Source of the DNA: Syngnathus acus
Lineage: Eukaryota > Chordata > Actinopteri > Syngnathiformes > Syngnathidae
Length of the DNA stretch: 64,000 bases
Direction: 5' to 3'
Assembly: GCF_901709675.1 (NCBI RefSeq)
Contig: NC_051108.1
Span: 7,610,631-7,674,630 of the forward strand
Shown here: piece by piece, positions 48,657 through 60,449 of the stretch
How positions within the stretch are numbered: the first letter of the stretch is position 1
How the letters are laid out: each line of letters opens with the position of its first letter
Translations under genes and position numbers: made by a program
Notes under the pieces: model-generated
What the model was told of the DNA's origin: nothing
Seen by the model: the letters and a program-made list of their open reading frames with translations, nothing else
Database searches by the model: none

Positions 48657-49726
48657 CTGCAGATAAACCCCAGCGAGCGCGATTTTGATCATCCAAGGCG
48701 ACGCTGCACCTGTGCAAGTGTCAGTCGAGATTCAATCTTTGCACAAATCATAATTTTAGTTAAAAAAATCAAAAACACACGTGTCCAAGGGTGTGGCATA
48801 ATACAAAAGATGTCCAATGACACGACTTTCTGTCGTTTCATCATCACACTCAGCAGCCTCGGAATGCTCGTGAAGGGAAATACTTGATGTTGCAATAACC
48901 TTCTCAACATTTTCATTGTTAGGAAGCTACGTCAGATTAGATAACTATTGCTTGATTACATCATGAGTCCAACCATAAAATAGTTGGTTTACCATGAAAG
49001 GAGCTTTCAGTTGGGGGATGCAAAACGCAAAAATAGCAGCCAGAGCAGGACCAGCCATGATAAAGTGAACACGTGTGGAGAAACCAAAACAGGTGAGGGG
49101 CTAACACAGGCAATAAATTCATAAATAAGATCAAATTTATTACACATAAAGGTTGACATCCCCTGAGCACAACTTGATGGGTTTTCTCCAAAGCTTTTCT
49201 GGATATGTAAACAAACTATTTACAATCAAAACAAAGTCGATACATATATTATAGTGTACTTTATAAAGTCAAACAGTAATGACCAAAATAATTTAGTTTT
49301 TGCCACACTTTGGAAACAAATGCAGCCAAAGTTGGGTCACTTTTTTTTTTTAGCATGTTTGATAAATTAAGGTGGGAGAATTCAAAACTGTCATACCATG
49401 GAAAAAGGGTGTTGCACCAAGAGTATTTATACCAAGTGTGTTTCTCTCCCATGAATTCAATTGGGCATATCTTCTGCAGGTGCCAAGAGGGTGTTACCTG
49501 TTACCTGGGAACACCTAAAGAATTTTTTTTGCGTGCGTCTGTGTACTGTCTCTTTAAATCAGTCATTCCAGTTCCTCTTCCATTAGTTTTGACCAAAACA
49601 AATTTACAACAAAAAGTAGGCCAATCAAAACGTTTGGAAATGACATTACGAAAGTTCGTTTCACTTTTTCTGATTCATGTTTTTAGTGTTTAATGAAGCA
49701 TGCCGAGCCCAAAAGAGACAACTCAC

Positions 49727-49800
49727 CTCTGCTGTCACCGGGAGGGATTACCGCCTCAAAACAAGTCCAAACCGTCAAAATAGGGCCACGAAGTGACAAG
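49727..49800 (-). other. utrn: candidate 5' UTR exon of utrn
   Basis: A good donor (AGAG|GTGAGTTG, exon end at 49,727) lies about 1.1 kb upstream of the coding start exon on the same strand. It would fit the noncoding first exon that precedes the A-utrophin start exon in mammals. The 5' border is not visible and the left limit given here is arbitrary. There is no clear CpG-rich stretch around it. The call rests on the splice signal and position only. Confidence 0.3.
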
Positions 49801-51436
49801 CCCAGTCATGGAAATCTTAAAAGTAGATTACACTTGAGAGGGAATTAAGACATTTTCGACGTACAAGAAACTCTAGTGAAAAAAATTCATCCAAAAACTC
49901 CCAAAGTACATCCACGGCGAGTATCCACAAAACGCAAGGAAAAGCCAAAGTTGGACGGCTTTTTTTCCCGCGGTAATATCTAGTCGTCGTCTTGAACGTA
50001 GGCGACGATTTGCCCTGTGTGGAAATGTGAAATATTTTTGAAATGCGTTAAAAACGGGGAAAATGTGGAGAGAGAGAGTCGCGACTCACAACTTTGTTCC
50101 TGGTCTTGTTTTGTAGCAACCCCTTCTGGCGACACTTATCAAGTTCCATAGTGTATAATGGAATAAAAGCGGAAATCCTTTTTTGATTTTTCAAAACAAA
50201 GGTTTTCCTGTAAAGTAGGTAAAGGGACGATACATTGCTTATTTTCAGTAAATGTCTATTTTACCTTACTTGCCAATGCTTGCTTTTATTTTCAAACAAT
50301 AATTACTCACAGTGCAGCTAACTCATGAAGCGCCACGGTAAATATTTATATGTTGAAATATAAAAACAGGAAAAGTGCTGCTCAACAATGGGTGATTTGA
50401 TGCTTGGACTGCCGCTTTCTCCCCATTAGGCTCACGAAGTTTCCCGACGCCACGATGGAAACATGGTGGCGCGGGGGACGTCACATGCCACCCAATAATT
50501 TGAATAGAAACTAAGAATAAACCACGAATCAAAGTTATGACAATTGCTTGTTTCTTTGACAGAAAACAAATTCAATTTTGGAATAAACTTTATTACTCAA
50601 GTACTTGTGCAATCAAGACAATTGATGCATTTTGCTATCTTTCTTTCATTTGCACTACAGCATTTGAAAAAACCTACTTCATTAGAATGTGAATTAATTA
50701 TAGCTCCACGGAGAGAGTATTTCCAGCTTTGTGGATAACGCAGACTAGTCTTTAAAGCCTCTACCTTCTCGGTTGTCAAGGCGGGCGCCTTTGTGGATTA
50801 TTCTTGAGTGCAGCTCAGTTACACAAACCAGATGTATCAAATAACACGCCTATGGAATGCTGTCGGAGCATTTATTCAATGATATCCAGTTTAACGCACA
50901 GTTTCTGCCATCTAGTGGTAACCATTGCACACCACAAAAACGGCGTCCATCTATCAAGCCCAGGCTTTATTTGAATACAATTGTAAAAAAAAAAAAAAAA
51001 AACTTGGTCTTGCGAATGGAGTAATCATAGAGGCAAAAAATCTAAGTAAGGAAACAAAATATCTCCTAGTCTGCGGGGAAAAACTACACAAACACGTAAT
51101 CCACTGGACTGTGGCGGATGTTAAGCATGTGATTCAAACATTCACCACGAGAGAGCGACAGAGCAATTCAAATCATCCGCCCACCATCAATTCACATCGT
51201 TACGCAGTCCAGTGCTTACGTGTATGTGTATTTTTGCCCCACAGCCAGGGCCATATTACGAACCGGGCCAGTGGGGCCGGCACCGCTGGTAGGCAGCTAA
51301 CAATAAGAGAAAACCATTGTTGGTATGTTTAATTGTGTAGTTATTTTTTTGGACAAGGCCCATGGAGCTTTCACCTTGGTGACGAATGGCCAATTTGTAT
51401 CCAGTTTAGGGTTCAAATGAAAAGCGACGATTTCAT
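49801..51436. other. region between utrn 5' end and clec11a
   Basis: AT-rich and without a recognisable gene. A possible polyadenylation signal for the minus-strand clec11a gene (AATAAA read on the minus strand) lies at 50,966-50,971, about 470 bases after its stop codon. The two genes are co-directional (both minus), so utrn regulatory DNA probably lies here too, but no motif stands out. Confidence 0.4.
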
Positions 51437-52627
51437 CTAAAGCACCACCCTGTCATCAAACTCGCACATGTAGTTCATGGCCCTGTCGCAGTAGTGGTCC
51501 CACCAGTCGCCGTCATCGGACGCCATGGCCACGCAGTTTTCGCGCTTGCCACCGTCCGGCTGACCGGACAGGAAGTGCCTGCGCCACTGGAAGTAGGAGA
51601 CGGGCGTGCCGTCGTCAAACATATACACGCCCTCGACCGCCAGGTCGTTGACGCCGAGCCACACGGGCCAATTGCCCGACCGGAAGAAAGACTTGACATA
51701 GTCGGCGAGGGCCTCCTGCTCGCGGCGGTCTCGAGGCATTGCCATGCGACCGCCGCGTTCCAGACACTTCCTGGAAGCGCCCGCGTAGTCCTCATAGATG
51801 TGGTACACGAGGTAACATTTGTAGCCCACCCGCAGGCCCTTCTGGCAACCTGATTGGCCAAGAACAAACATGGCATCATATTCGCTTCGGCCATTTTGTA
51901 CTGAGCAGCCGTTACATTGACCTTGTCTATCTCATTAGTCTCAGTTGGCGTGCCAGGTACATTTAGCCATTAGTTCCTGAAGCCAAAATGTTCCTGGACC
52001 TCTCAAAAGTACTAACGCACCTCCCTAGCCGACCGAGTCTTTGTTGTGACCTGATAACTAAATTTCAAAACAGTAGTCCTCAATATGCTCAAGCCAGGGT
52101 ATCAAAAGATAAAAGCAAGCTAATTGTCTGAAAACAAGCTTACCTTCCAGTCTTCCGGTCTCTTTGCGATTGTCTTTGCTGTGTTGGTAGACTTCTCGGA
52201 TTTTGTCCTCCAGCTCTGCCACCTTGGCTGCCATGTTGGGGATAATGGACAGAGAAGATCAGAAGAACCAAGAAGTGATGCTGGTTAGAATTAGTGTGAC
52301 TTAGTACCATCCATCCTGGACAGACGCTCAATTAGCTGATCCATGCTGACATCCAGAGTGTAGTGGCCCACGTTGAGCTTGTGAATGGCCTGATCCATCT
52401 GGGCCAGTCTGGACACTATGGAAGAAGATGACAAATTAGCATTATGGAGATAATTATAAAATGTTAACAATCTAAATATCTATTTTTTTAAAATTGGCCT
52501 GAGGACGCACAAACATAGTTGTAAGAGGTTTCAAAGTCTGACGCGGCGTTTGTGGGCTCCAATTCTGATGTTGGAAGAATGTCAGGAAGATCTCCTCTAG
52601 AATTTTTGTCATCTGCAAAAGGCAACT

Positions 52628-52718
<91 letters not shown>

Positions 52719-53120
52719 AACATAATATTGACATTATTGCTTTAAAATTATTACAACCCTTGCACACGAGCCTTGCAAGTCTGCCTTTGTTTTGAAAAAT
52801 CAAATGTGGAACTTTTGCTCAACTCTGGTCAAAAAGGTGTCAACCATTACCAATGCTATTCATCAATGATGTCATCGCTCCTGGGAATGGGTCGAACATT
52901 CAGCAAATAGTCCTCCCATCCTTATTTAATGCACTGATTTTCACTACTTTTCAACACATTTTAAACAACAAATGACGCTATAGAAATAATTACATGAGTG
53001 TTACAAGATTCAGAAGCTCAATGCAATCCTAACCTGTGTTGGGTGCGGTGTCCTGGCAGGAACGCAGAAGCCCAAAGAAGACAAACACAGCAGAGCGAGC
53101 GACCTGGCAACGTGTCCCAT
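51437..53120 (-). CDS. clec11a: C-type lectin domain family 11 member A (SCGF/osteolectin)-like
   Basis: Secreted C-type lectin; the mammalian protein is a bone-marrow and bone growth factor. Exons: 53034-53120, 52511-52625, 52308-52415, 52144-52227, 51437-51849, giving 268 residues. Exon 1 encodes a signal peptide (SLALLCLSSLGFC). Exon 2 is acidic. Exons 3-4 form an alpha-helical neck (YVLSRLAQMDQAIHKLNV, KVAELEDKIREVYQHSKD). Exon 5 is the lectin domain with CQKGLRVGYKCYLVY, NWPVWLGVNDLAVEG, QPDGGKRENCV and SDDGDWWDHYC. The NWPVWLG...SDDG.WWDH.C pattern and the RLA..D neck point to CLEC11A rather than tetranectin. Exon 2 borders are the least certain: I chose an acceptor touching a CA/GT repeat because it keeps frame. 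It is shorter than human (323 residues) mainly in the acidic stretch. Confidence 0.82.
52629..52712. repeat. (CA)n microsatellite next to clec11a exon 2
   Basis: About 42 uninterrupted CA units (GT on the gene strand), ending only a few bases from the proposed acceptor of clec11a exon 2. It gives spurious cysteine-valine open frames on the minus strand. Confidence 0.97.
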
Positions 53121-54661
53121 TTTCAAGCTCCTCACTTCTGGACGAAGTAAACACAAATTCCCACTTCTCTCTCTCTCGCTCTCTCTTTCTCTGTCCTGCT
53201 TCACGCCTTCCACATGGACATGACCTAGCAGGAACCCTGGAAAAAATGACCTAAAAAAAATGATGTCAATTTCCAAATATTGCCATTTCATCACTGCTTG
53301 CTGCCTGTAGTCCATTTGCTTCTCTTGTTTTCCTTTAAGGGCGTCACTTGCGAGTTGCCAAACAGGAAAGCCTTTTGTGTTTTCCTGCCCCTATCCCATT
53401 TCCAGTCTTTGTGTACAAGGTGCTATAAAAAAATCACACTTCAACACTTTGCCATTGATTTTGATAAGCAGATCCATGATAGTACATAAATGTAAATCTT
53501 AAGCCTCAATGTATCAAAATTAGGCCTACGTCGACATTTTACAATAATATGTATTATGACTATATAACTTGATTATATTTCACACCGCGCCCTTTAAAAT
53601 GTGAGTTTGTTCCTTTGCTCTTAGACGTTAAACTGAATATTTGCTCACTGTCAACTCGGAATGATAAAACATTTTTTTAACCTTGTTGCAATTTGCGAAT
53701 TAACGTCTGGTGGAAGAAGGTAAGCATTCAGGCTTCTGGAGGTTGTTGGCTGCAGTCTGAAGACCGCTCGTTCAGACAGAGGCACCTCAGTTCAGCACAC
53801 ACGCACACACACGAAGTTCATAATTAATGATGATTTTGATTCAAGCTGATGTTCTCAAGGGAGGCTGATTTTACATTACTGAAACTGTGGAGTGGGGAGC
53901 AAGTTTGCCTTCTCACAGATGTTCTGGGTTAGAGTCTCGGCTCGGGCTCGTACAACTTTTTTTAATATGTGAAGTTCGAAGTTGAAATTGAGATAAGTTT
54001 GATACAACCTTTGTTGGACGGGAGGGCATACAGGAGGGCATTGTGGCAGGCAGCATTGTGGCACCATTAAAATTATTCGAGGGTGCCCTCTAGTGTCGTA
54101 ATGTTGTCTGTACCTCCCACCCCTCCAGCCAAAATAATATCGTCTGTTACAATAAAATTAAAATGGGTTAAAGAATTTATTTATCGAAGTGAAAGATAAA
54201 CGAAGTGTATTTTTTCACTTCGATGAATATATTAAACGAAGTGTATTTTTTCTTGTATACGCTTGTGAAGCCATTTATGAGATTAGAGCACTACCGGTAG
54301 CGAGGACCAATCGTGTACGCCCGTTTCCTTATCTGACCAATGGCACTGTACTCTGGAGGCAGAAGTAGAACCGGAAGCAAGTTACGGTATTACGAATCAG
54401 CATCACATTTGTTGCAACGTTACAAAAGATAATATCATTACGTATTACTTTAATATAGTAATTATCATAGCGATCTGCATAATCATTGCCTGAATAATTT
54501 TGACTACGACGACCAATGGTGTACGCTGCAGTAAAATTCTGACGCCTATGAACACACGGCTGGCGAGTTATAAAGAGCAATAAAATTGATCGTAATGCTT
54601 TATTGCTGCATGCTTTTTTATATCAGTTTTGACAAACCAGCAGTGAAATTTTAATCAAAAG
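53121..54661. other. intergenic stretch between clec11a and tRNA-Leu
   Basis: This holds the presumed clec11a 5' flank and AT-rich sequence with CT-rich and CA-rich patches. A short direct repeat (AACGAAGTGTATTTTTTC, 54,197 and 54,236) is present. No gene is recognised. Confidence 0.5.
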
Positions 54662-54744
54662 TACCAGGAGTGGGGTTCGAACCCACGCGGACATATGTCC
54701 ATTGGATCTTAAGTCCAACGCCTTAACCACTCGGCCATCCTGGT
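54662..54744 (-). tRNA. tRNA-Leu (anticodon TAA)
   Basis: Read on the minus strand: acceptor stem ACCAGGA pairs with TCCTGGT, followed by discriminator A. The A box is TGGCCGAGTGG, the anticodon loop ACTTAAGAT contains TAA, there is a long class II variable arm, and the T loop is GGTTCGAACCCC. Length 83 nt. A TTTT stretch just downstream (54,656-54,659 on plus as AAAA) can end pol III transcription. All stems are intact and there is no intron. Confidence 0.96.
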
Positions 54745-55541
54745 GCGCAGTGCGATTGCGTATCATATTATATTTTATATAAAGAATAGCTACACACCAA
54801 CGGTATTTGGCAGAGCGTTTTTTCTATTCAACGTGTTTCACTACCTTACAAAAAAGTAAAATCAAGACAATTTAACCCCTTATTATTCCTATTCTGTGCG
54901 TTTGCGTTTATCTAATTTAAGCCAGCAGATATGATCGTATCGGGATTTGCGCCACCTTGTGGCTACTTAGCTGGTCACGTGACACACCATTGAAAAACAA
55001 AGTTCCTGCAGATTTGAATAATGCCTCACATTTTGAGATACAATCATATCTGCAGGAATCAAGGAACACTTGAATCAGACGGGTGCAAAGGCTCAAAACA
55101 AGGGACTCATTCATTGTGGTGAAGCTATCATCTGTGTCCCACCCTACCTTGATGGGATTTTATAATACCAGAAAGCGAGAGGTTCAAAAAGCCTTCTGCT
55201 GATTTACGTCGTCTGAATCCCTTTAGAACAGCATACCTGTTGAAATATGTCTAAATAATGTCTCCTTGCTCCCTCCACAGGTGTGTAGGCCTCTGCATTT
55301 GTGTTGATTGGTTAGGTTGCATTCATTTAGAGGTGGGTCAACCTGCTCATCACATGGTATTATACCAAAAACATATCTTAATTGATTTAAGTCAATTTTA
55401 TTTATGGCTGTACATCAAGACAAAAACAAAGAGAGGTAAAGCAATAAATTAATGACATTAGCACAGTAAATACAGTCAGACACTAAAACAATGCCAAGTC
55501 TTACACTTCCTGGACTTGGATTTGGCACTTGTGCTTTTTGT
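54745..55541. other. region between tRNA-Leu and stx11 copy 1
   Basis: About 800 bases, partly the 3' UTR of the minus-strand stx11 gene. A possible polyadenylation signal reads AATAAA on the minus strand near 55,394-55,400. Nothing else is recognised. Confidence 0.5.
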
Positions 55542-56423
55542 TTATTGTCTCCAACAGGGTAGACACGGGCAGAATTGCAAAAAGGGATTTTTTTTCTTGT
55601 ACTGTATGGCCTTGGTAATCTCCACGTTGACTTGTTGAACATACTGCTGAGTTTTCGACACGTTGGCTTCGATATTGTTCAGCATGGAGCACTGCTCTTC
55701 CGTCAGCACGGCCACATCTTGGAACAGTTCGTGGACCTCCCTGAGCCGGGCCTCCAGCGCCACCAGTTCCTTGTGTCGGTCTTTGATTTCGGTCATCGCC
55801 CAGCGAGAGGAATGGCCCTCATGCGTCGTTGGCAGACTCTGAGATAACTCGTTCCAGCCTTCGAAGCCTTTGTCTACAATTTCATCGAGTTTCTGGTCAG
55901 TGATTTTGGTCCCCAAAATGGAGGCTTGCCTCTGGATTCGTTCCCTACAGATGGACCTCTGCAGTTCTTCTGCCTGGTTGTAGCTCCCCATGGCGGCTTG
56001 GAAGGCAAGGATGAGCGAGTTAAACTGTATGCAAGAGATGCGACTCGAAGCGGAGTTGGGCCCGGCCCTTTCCTCCATCTTTTTGCTCTCGGCGGCCAGT
56101 GCCAAGATGCGAGTGTGCAGTTGTTGCCCTTGCTTCTGGATCCCCCTGGCGATTTCATCCGAGTCCCGCTTGACGGACGAGAGGTGGCGGACGGTAGTAC
56201 GAAAGCGCTCGTTGTTCTTCTTCAGGCGCTCCACCTCCAAGAGGAGCAAGCAAATCTCCTTGCGTATAGACTCGGCTTCCTTCAGGATGCTCTCAATGTC
56301 CAAAGAGGTCTCGAAGACGATCGACTCTTCAGTTGCTGGCAGCTTGCTTTCGTCATACTCCAGGACGTCCTCATCTTCCAAGGTTTCGCTGACATTGCGC
56401 AATTTCTCCAGCATGTCCCGCAT
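55542..56423 (-). CDS. stx11b: syntaxin-11, tandem copy 1 (293 aa)
   Basis: Syntaxin-11 is a t-SNARE for lytic-granule and vesicle fusion in immune cells and lacks a transmembrane anchor. This copy has a single coding exon of 293 residues. The N-terminus MRDMLEKLRNVSETLEDED is followed by the Habc-type helices (RRTVRHLSSVKRDSDEIA-like region). The SNARE motif lies near residues 205-275 with the central-layer glutamine in LTEEQCSMLNNIEANV. The C-terminus is cysteine-rich (NPFLQFCPCLPCWRQ), as in STX11, where the cysteines are thought to be lipidated. A 5' UTR intron is likely: acceptor at 56,431 (TTCCAG|AGGCAGA then ATG) and a donor at 56,531 (AAAAAG|GTAAGC), as in human STX11. The a/b paralogue letter is a guess. 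Confidence 0.9.
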   Translation of the reverse strand: MRDMLEKLRNVSETLEDEDVLEYDESKLPATEESIVFETSLDIESILKEAESIRKEICLLLLEVERLKKNNERFRTTVRHLSSVKRDSDEIARGIQKQGQQLHTRILALAAESKKMEERAGPNSASSRISCIQFNSLILAFQAAMGSYNQAEELQRSICRERIQRQASILGTKITDQKLDEIVDKGFEGWNELSQSLPTTHEGHSSRWAMTEIKDRHKELVALEARLREVHELFQDVAVLTEEQCSMLNNIEANVSKTQQYVQQVNVEITKAIQYKKKNPFLQFCPCLPCWRQ

Positions 56424-57482
56424 TCTGCCTCTGGAAGAGAGCAGACATGTTAGCGTTCTTACGTCCGGTGCTATTTCAGAGTACTAAATGGTTGTTCCGT
56501 GAAATCAACCTGCTACTGCAATTTGGCTTACCTTTTTCTGATTTCCTCATACAAGATCCAAAAACGAGGCGACGCAGACAGCACGGCCGCCTCTGATGCA
56601 TTAAAGCCCAACAACCCGAGAGAGCATGTTCACATCTCTGTTCGAAGAAAATCGGCTATCTGATGTACCGTACATGCAGAAGCCACGTCCCTTTCACGGC
56701 CCTTCCTTTCGAGTATTCGTTCTTCCTGGAAGGTTTTTTTTCCTTCTTCACATAGTTTGTTACATGTGAAGGAATTAAAAACCGGGCCGACCTGTTCATT
56801 GAAGTCACACCACATGGAATGTTCTGAAAGGTTCTATTATGACTCTTGCTCTCCATATATTTAAAACATGACATTTAAAATAATTTTTAAAAATTCTAAT
56901 TTTAGAAATCGCTTTCAGGCAAGGGCTAAAAAACAAGTCATATACGACTAACATCTTTTTAATGTAGGTTTTTATGCAGTTTGAATGCAGAGAACAGAAT
57001 TTTGAGGCGACACAACAGATACAGTTACTGCTATAGAGAAATACAAGGAATTAACATTGGATTTTTTTAAAATTGTGTTGTGCAAATTGGTGTGAAGACA
57101 AAGTTTGAGGTCATTAGAAAGCAATAATTTAATAAATCTTAGACATAAAAGACATTTGAATGAACATTATAAACAATTAGATTTTTTTTACAGATTATTT
57201 ACATAACAAGGGTCAAGCATACATCATTTTGTGGTCCTGAGCACAGGAAAATGCTTCATCTGGAAAGATCAATTTTGTGTTTTGATACAAAATGGAACCA
57301 AAAAATAATCTGGAGATACTGTACGTGCTTTTCAACAGGGACGTATTGGAAATTCAAACTATGTGTTTCTGCGCTTCTCATTCCTGGTTTGCGAAAGATG
57401 TCAGAAATAGTTCAGCGAAATATGGGGACATGATCATTGAAGTATTTCTCGAAACGCGACAAACAGGCTTCCGCGTCTGGTT
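56424..57482 (-). other. stx11 copy 1 leader and spacer to copy 2
   Basis: This includes the presumed 5' UTR intron (56,431-56,531) and noncoding exon (from 56,532) of copy 1, and the 3' UTR of copy 2. No other gene is seen. Confidence 0.5.
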
Positions 57483-58379
57483 TTACTCATAGCAAGGGAA
57501 GCAACTACAAAACATCTTTTTAAACGGGTTGTTTCTGTCATGACGTTTGGCCTTGCCGAGTTTAAAAAGCGCTTCCTGCATGACCTCATCCGTTTTCTGC
57601 ACGTTGGTCTCGATGGAGTTGAGCATGGAGCCTTGATCCTCCACCAGCAAGGCGACGTCCAGGAAGATCTCGTGGACTCCCTTGATGCGGTTCTCCAGGT
57701 CCACCAGCTCTTGATGGCGCTTCTCGATCTGGGAGAGAGCAGCGCGAGCTGTCTTGCCTTCCGCCATAATGTTGTCGGTGAAGATGTTCCAGTGGCCTTT
57801 CTCGATCATCTCCTCCACCTCATCGCCAGTCACCTCACGACCCACGATCTCCATCTGCCTCTGGATCTGGGCTTTACAGTTGTCCCGGTGGCTCATTTCG
57901 GCCTCGTTGTAGTCAAACATCGCGTCGCGGAAGCCGTTGCTCAGGCAGGTGTACTGCGTCCGGGCGATGCGCGTGACGGCTGAATTAGGGCCGTGGACCT
58001 CGTCCAGCTTGTGCGCCGTGTTTTCCATGTCCCGCAGGTTGGACAGCACTCGCTCGGCTCGCGTTTTTATATCGCCGCCGATGGCGTTTGCATCTCTTTT
58101 GATGGTGCTCATGGTGGTGACGCCCTGAAGCATGCGAGAGTTCTGCTCCCGCAACCGTTTCACCTCCAGGCGAATGAGCTGGACGTCTTTGTGGATGGCC
58201 TCCGCCTGCTCGAAGATCTTTTCCACGGCGGGGCTGTTGTCGAACACCACTGCCTCGTGGGGCAGCTCGTCCTCCAGGTCCACGTTACTAAGGGAGTCCG
58301 ATAAAGCCGACTCGGCGTATTCCATCGACTCCATTTGGCTACCCGACAATTCCTGCATGTTGCTCAATCGGTCCCTCAT
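57483..58379 (-). CDS. stx11b: syntaxin-11, tandem copy 2 (298 aa)
   Basis: This is the second syntaxin-11 gene, 1.06 kb upstream of copy 1 and in the same direction. It has 298 residues in one coding exon. It is closer to the human protein: MRDRLSNMQELSGSQ, TTMSTIKRDANAIGGDIKTR, VHGPNSAVTRIARTQY, HRDNCKAQIQRQMEIVG. The SNARE motif carries the central glutamine in LVEDQGSMLNSIETNVQK. The C-terminus ends in a cysteine cluster (NPFKKMFCSCFPCYE) with no membrane segment. A 5' UTR intron is likely here too: acceptor GCAG|CTCAGCC ahead of ATG, donor CCAG|GTAAAT at 58,493. Zebrafish is known to have stx11a plus tandem stx11b copies; which one this is cannot be settled here. Confidence 0.93.
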   Translation of the reverse strand: MRDRLSNMQELSGSQMESMEYAESALSDSLSNVDLEDELPHEAVVFDNSPAVEKIFEQAEAIHKDVQLIRLEVKRLREQNSRMLQGVTTMSTIKRDANAIGGDIKTRAERVLSNLRDMENTAHKLDEVHGPNSAVTRIARTQYTCLSNGFRDAMFDYNEAEMSHRDNCKAQIQRQMEIVGREVTGDEVEEMIEKGHWNIFTDNIMAEGKTARAALSQIEKRHQELVDLENRIKGVHEIFLDVALLVEDQGSMLNSIETNVQKTDEVMQEALFKLGKAKRHDRNNPFKKMFCSCFPCYE

Positions 58380-58493
58380 GGCTGAGCTGCAAAAATGAGA
58401 GTTTACAGGTTTTAAATCTACAAAGGTAAGATATTAGCTGAAACATAAAAAAAAAAAAAAAATCCATTTCTTTTGACCTAATTTAGCATTTAC

Positions 58494-60449
58494 CTGGACT
58501 TCGAGCCTGACTATATGTTGAGTTTGAGCCAAATCTGCATTAAAGGTTATGATGGCTAAATGTCAACACAAGATATCAGACTTCTTCCTTCAGGGTGGAG
58601 TCCACCCAGTACTGGCCCAACAGGTTCTGAATAAGTTACTTCTGGAGGTGTTGCTCCTCACCAAACGGGTTTCTTCAACTCGTCATCTGACTGACATCTT
58701 TGTCCGAGTATTCGTTTTGATTCTTTATCAGGGACGAGCGTTCAGCAGATACCATGCTTTTTAGGACATTTTTATTTTTATCAATGCCAATTCAGTGGCG
58801 GGAAATATAGTATGATAGATTTTTTTATATCTAGAATTGTGACGATTGATTACCCACAATTCTCCAAAACAAGAAATTAGAATTTGACGTAAAAATAACA
58901 ATCGCAGAAATTAGGTTGGAATTGACCTGTAAAGTATTTTCCAATGTGTTTGATGAATCTGGTTGATATGGACGTTCACGTTTTGAAATAGACTCCTATA
59001 ATATATAAAACTTTACAATTCTATATTGATATTAATTGAAATACACCTGCAATGGTAACGGCTCATCATATTAACTTTGACGTATTACTCACTTGATGTT
59101 ATATTATTATTATTTTGACCGCTATTGCGAGTCTATTTTGTTTATTAATGGTAATTTTGACACATTTTCGGGGTTTTCATGCATTTGATCAATTTTTATA
59201 CTCATTTGAATTCACAAAAGTGGATTTTTGAATGAACACACCACACAAACCCAAACCTTCATTACGGTTACCAAGTAAAAATGTCTTACCTTTGCTGTTC
59301 TTTCCAATGTTTGTCTTAAATTTTAGGTGCCCGTTGTCTCAGCACCATCACACAATGCAGGAAGCAGCAATTGGGGGCCCTAAATGTGCATGCAAAGAGC
59401 AGATATCTCGGGCTGCCTACGTCGGTTGGCTTATGTGCGAATGTCAGAAGGCATGAGGCAGGAATGCAGACCGGTGGGTTTGTGACGCAATGTAGGACCA
59501 AAAAAAAAAAAGGTGTGTGAGCAGCAGCTGCAGGACCGACCAGACGTTGATGCGCTTTTCTGCACCAATTTGACCCCATTGTGCACTGGGTTTAGTGTGT
59601 TTAGCGATTTTATTCATAATAGCTGTTTCAAGTCTTTTTAATTGTGTTGATGATAATTCTAATTGAAGCAGCCCAGCTACGGTGACATCCAGTCGATTGA
59701 CACATTCAATATGGTGGACGCGCTGACGTATACTGGGAGCAAGAGTCTAGACAGCGGGGCAATATAACATAAACTATCACAATAATTTATCAAAAGGAAA
59801 AGGTAAGAACAGTCCTCGTGAAAATCGTTCCCCAGCGGGTTAATTTAATCTGTATGAGGTTAAATTAACTACTGAAATAAACCAACATTGAAATAAATTG
59901 ACCTTTCTAAAGAACGATATCCACGTTTTATGTTACTTCTTTGTGAGAATAAAAATCTTTATTATTATGTTGTTTACATCTTTGAAAAAGAAAAGAAAGA
60001 AACACGTTTGTAGTTTATCCATAAATTAAGTGGCGTCTTATGATCGATTTGGCCTTATATGACTTGTGACAAAACCACATGCTACCGCATGCTAGCTTTT
60101 AACTTTTGCCACGCTGTTGCGTTCATCCATAACTCGTAAATACCAAGAGAAGAAGTTGTTTACGCATGACCTGACAATAATTTTCTATTAAGATGTGACG
60201 GTTCAGACAAAATAAATGCCTGTTGTGTTCTAATAAAGCCATGCTTTTGTTATTGGTATGTCCAACAATCATAGATTGTTTTGTATCTTGTTGTCACTAC
60301 CATAAGTTCCATATTTCCTACGGTCTTTGAAGGCACCATGCCTCCGTCAGGACCCTAATATTTTCCTTTGGTAGTTTGGCTACCTCGCCGGCAGAAGTTG
60401 CCAAGTGCTCACCAATTTTTTGCTTTTAAAAAGGAACAAAGAATCGAGA
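58494..60449. other. divergent intergenic region between stx11 copy 2 and mthfd1l
   Basis: stx11 (minus) and mthfd1l (plus) diverge from this 1.95-kb region, so it must hold both promoters. It is AT-rich; CpG content rises only near 60,470-60,620, within the first mthfd1l exon. No TATA or other site can be called with confidence. Confidence 0.5.

Noticed and set aside
51475-51894. Overlapping frame (139 codons) over the lectin exon
   Set aside because: It is a shadow of the clec11a lectin-domain frame, which has clear conserved residues.
52472-52803. Cysteine-valine-rich open frames
   Set aside because: Pure translation of the CA/GT microsatellite.
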